NCBI GenBank assembly: GCA_019412865.1
Contig: DXOJ01000611.1
Location: forward strand, 1-8,067
From: Bacteroides sp.
GTDB lineage: Bacteria; Bacteroidota; Bacteroidia; Bacteroidales; Bacteroidaceae
Direction: 5' to 3'
Length of the DNA: 8,067 bases
Position numbers and translations under genes: made by a program. The notes beneath the pieces are model-generated. The model was not told where the DNA came from. It made no database searches and saw only the letters and a list, made by a program, of their open reading frames with translations. This document shows, piece by piece, positions 6,384 to 8,067 of this stretch; position 1 is the first letter of the stretch, and every line of letters starts with the position of its first letter.

Positions 6384-7274
6384 ATGAATAAACATCAACT
6401 TTGCTGCATCGGTCACATCACATTAGACAAAGTAGTCACTCCCCAAAACACTGTCTATATGCCGGGAGGAACGGCTTTTTATTGTTCACATGCCATCCGC
6501 CATTTTAACGACATCGATTACGCTTTAGTAACAGCAGTTGGTGCCACTGAAATGAACGTCGTGGAGCAACTACGTGAAATGGGTATTCATGTAACCGCCC
6601 TGCCAAGCAAATATTCCGTATACTTCGAGAATATCTATGGCGCCAATCCGGACGACCGTACTCAACGTGTATTAGCGAAAGCCGATCCGTTCACTGCCGG
6701 TCAGCTGAAAGATATAGATGCGCAAATCTACCATCTCGGCTCTCTGCTGGCAGACGACTTCTCGTTGGAAGTAATCAAAGAACTATCTCAAAAAGGGTTG
6801 ATTGCAGTAGACTCACAAGGCTATTTACGTGAAGTGCGTGACACTCACGTCTATCCGGTGGATTGGACAGATAAGCGGGAGGCTCTGCAATATATCCATT
6901 TCCTGAAAGTCAACGAGCACGAGATGGAAGTGCTGACAGGTCTTTCCGATCCACATGAAGCTGCCCGTCAATTATATGAATGGGGCGTGAAAGAAGTGCT
7001 TGTCACCTTGGGAAGCATGGGATCACTTATTTTCGACGGAAAAGACTTCTATCGTATTCCGGCTTATAAACCCAAAGAAGTGGTAGATGCAACAGGGTGT
7101 GGAGACACTTACACTATCGGGTATCTATACCAACGGGTATCGGGTGCCGGCATCGAAGAAGCCGGACGTTTTGCAGCAGCCATGTCAACTTTAAAAATAG
7201 AGAAATCAGGTCCTTTCAATGGCAGCAAAGAAGATGTCATTCAATGTATGACCACTGCGGAACAGATGTTTTAA
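6384..7274 (+). CDS. PfkB-family (ribokinase-like) carbohydrate or nucleoside kinase
   Basis: This 296-residue protein is a cytoplasmic PfkB/ribokinase-fold kinase that transfers the ATP gamma-phosphate to a sugar, sugar-phosphate or nucleoside hydroxyl. The substrate cannot be read from the sequence. N-terminal substrate-side motifs are HITLDKV (11-17) and PGGTAFY (27-33). FLKVNEHE (173-180) holds the N..E pair that helps place Mg-ATP. VTLGSMGSLIF (207-217) is the nucleotide-side strand and turn. VVDATGCGDTY (233-243) is the PfkB signature and anion hole, with Asp241 as catalytic base; the usual G-A-G-D is G-C-G-D here. Length is normal for the family. I start at MNKHQLCC. An in-frame ATG at 6258 lies inside the tRNA gene and would add 42 residues translated from tRNA and terminator sequence, so I reject it. 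No TAnnTTTG element is visible between the tRNA and this gene. A strong terminator follows. Confidence 0.9.
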   Translation: MNKHQLCCIGHITLDKVVTPQNTVYMPGGTAFYCSHAIRHFNDIDYALVTAVGATEMNVVEQLREMGIHVTALPSKYSVYFENIYGANPDDRTQRVLAKADPFTAGQLKDIDAQIYHLGSLLADDFSLEVIKELSQKGLIAVDSQGYLREVRDTHVYPVDWTDKREALQYIHFLKVNEHEMEVLTGLSDPHEAARQLYEWGVKEVLVTLGSMGSLIFDGKDFYRIPAYKPKEVVDATGCGDTYTIGYLYQRVSGAGIEEAGRFAAAMSTLKIEKSGPFNGSKEDVIQCMTTAEQMF

Positions 7275-7347
7275 AACAGGGAATCATAAAACGAACAGCG
7301 TATATATAGGATATACCTCCCCCAACGGGTAATCCTCATCTCATTAT

Positions 7348-7385
7348 TCAGGCACGAACCGGTGTTGTTCGTGCCTGACTTTTTT
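7348..7385 (+). terminator. Strong intrinsic terminator after the kinase gene
   Basis: TCAGGCACGAAC (7348-7359) is exactly complementary to GTTCGTGCCTGA (7367-7378), a 12-pair G/C-rich stem with a 7-base loop. After one C, six T follow (7380-7385). The 73 bases between the kinase stop and this hairpin hold only a weak A/T-rich six-pair inverted repeat (7300-7316) and nothing else I can name. The element isolates the kinase from the SusC-like gene. Confidence 0.9.
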
Positions 7386-7445
7386 CAACAGTCACCTCTC
7401 TTTTAGTGTTAAAATCAACCATTCCCTCTTTTTTCCAAAATCTTT

Positions 7446-7478
7446 TTTGAATTTCGTTTGTTTCCTTTGTTACTCTTG
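7446..7478 (+). promoter_or_regulatory. Candidate promoter for the SusC-like gene
   Basis: TTTG at 7446-7449 and TACTCTTG at 7471-7478 are 21 nt apart. The second box matches TAnnTTTG at five of its six fixed positions (C for the first T of TTTG). A start near 7485 would give a leader of about 35-40 nt, ending in the A-rich AATAATAACAA just before the ATG. Other TTTG strings in this T-rich stretch (7457-7460, 7466-7469) give less good pairs. The remaining bases from 7386 to 7445 show nothing distinctive. Confidence 0.45.
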
Positions 7479-7521
7479 CCAAAAGACGGCAGAAAAAAGA
7501 CTTCAACCTAAATAATAACAA

Positions 7522-8067
7522 ATGGAAAAATTTAATGCAATGAGGACTAGACTTTTACAACATCTTCAGAAAAAAGCCATCAGGTCAAAGAGCATCATGA
7601 CGCTTGTTTGCCTGCTACTGGCCTCTGCATCAGCCTTTGCACAGACAAAGACGGTGACAGGAACAGTGACGGACGCTGCCAATGAACCATTAATCGGCGC
7701 ATCGGTACTCGTACAAGGAACTTCCACCGGAACCATCACGGATATGGACGGTAAATATTCAATCTCTGTCACACCGGAGGACGTACTGGCATTTTCATAC
7801 GTGGGGATGACTTCGCAAACCATTAAAGTGGGGACACAGAACGTCATCAATGTCACTTTAAAAGAAGATTCACAAGTACTAGCCGAAACAGTCGTTATCG
7901 GATACGGTAGTGCAAAGAAAAGAGACTTGACAGGTTCTATCACCAATATCAAAGGAGAAGAGTTAGCCAACAAACCGGCAATGAATCCGCTGTCTTCCCT
8001 GCAGGGAAAGGTAGCAGGTGTGCAGATTGTCAACTCCGGCCGGGCCGGATCTGATCCGGAAATACGT
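7522..8067 (+). CDS. SusC/RagA-type TonB-dependent outer-membrane transporter (5' part, truncated by window end)
   Basis: The frame is open from ATG 7522 to the window edge (182 codons, no stop). This is the N-terminus of a protein that is usually about 1,000 residues. A basic n-region (1-25) precedes a hydrophobic segment, with cleavage predicted after Ala40 (ASAFA, then QTKT). The mature protein opens with a carboxypeptidase-D-regulatory-like beta-sandwich (VTGTVTDAANEPLIGASV, about 45-62, to about 115). Next is the TonB-interacting signature ETVVIGYGSAKKRDLTGSI (122-140), then the start of the plug with SSLQGKVAGVQIVNSG (158-173). Such proteins import glycans or peptides across the outer membrane with a SusD-like lipoprotein, expected downstream. 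No sigma/anti-sigma pair or hybrid two-component regulator lies upstream, so its control and substrate cannot be deduced. Internal ATGs at 7540 and 7597 are possible; the latter would leave no basic n-region. Confidence 0.93.
   Translation, partial: MEKFNAMRTRLLQHLQKKAIRSKSIMTLVCLLLASASAFAQTKTVTGTVTDAANEPLIGASVLVQGTSTGTITDMDGKYSISVTPEDVLAFSYVGMTSQTIKVGTQNVINVTLKEDSQVLAETVVIGYGSAKKRDLTGSITNIKGEELANKPAMNPLSSLQGKVAGVQIVNSGRAGSDPEIR

Noticed and set aside
7300..7316. Inverted repeat GTATAT/ATATAC as a terminator or operator
   Set aside because: Only six A/T-rich pairs, no T run after it, and a much stronger terminator follows at 7348.
7441..7500. TCTTTTTT (7441-7448) and AAAAAAGA (7493-7500) as inverted repeats of an invertible promoter before the SusC-like gene
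   Set aside because: They are low-complexity 8-base runs, shorter than usual Bacteroides invertible-promoter repeats, and no invertase is nearby.
7566..8033. A 155-codon open frame on the minus strand opposite the SusC-like gene
   Set aside because: It mirrors a clear SusC coding sequence with conserved motifs on the + strand and shows no recognisable domain, so it is a shadow frame.

Overview
The window looks like chromosomal DNA from Bacteroides or a close relative in the Bacteroidales. Four things point that way: SigA-type promoters of the Bacteroides form (TTTG, about 19-21 nt, TAnnTTTG), start codons preceded by A-rich sequence and mostly lacking strong Shine-Dalgarno sites, a SusC/RagA-type TonB-dependent transporter, and a DUF3316-type envelope protein. 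All genes lie on the + strand. I see no insertion sequence, integrase, phage gene or CRISPR array.

Region 1 (1-1431): a nearly complete gene for an exported Gfo/Idh/MocA-family oxidoreductase with a twin-arginine signal, closed by a very strong intrinsic terminator (17-pair stem, 4-nt loop). Region 2 (about 1500-6169): a probable three-gene operon. It holds the topoisomerase IV A subunit (parC, true start 1555), a DUF3316 envelope protein whose start overlaps the parC stop by one base (TGATG), and a surface-lipoprotein-like S41 peptidase. Region 3 (6186-6371): a compact tRNA-Leu(UAG) unit with a consensus promoter, the tRNA, and an intrinsic terminator. Region 4 (6384-7385): a PfkB-family sugar or nucleoside kinase that starts 12 nt after the tRNA terminator, with no visible promoter of its own, followed by a strong terminator. 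Region 5 (7386-8067): a promoter and leader, then the first 182 codons of a SusC-like outer-membrane transporter that runs off the window edge and probably opens a nutrient-uptake locus.

Most of this is ordinary chromosomal content. I do not see a convincing new defence or mobile system. The points most worth a second look are the pairing of a topoisomerase gene with two envelope genes, the kinase gene lying behind the tRNA terminator without its own promoter, and the alanine in ParC where quinolone-sensitive enzymes usually have serine. The long in-frame 5' extensions possible for parC and for the kinase are almost certainly not translated, and the kinase extension would read through the tRNA.
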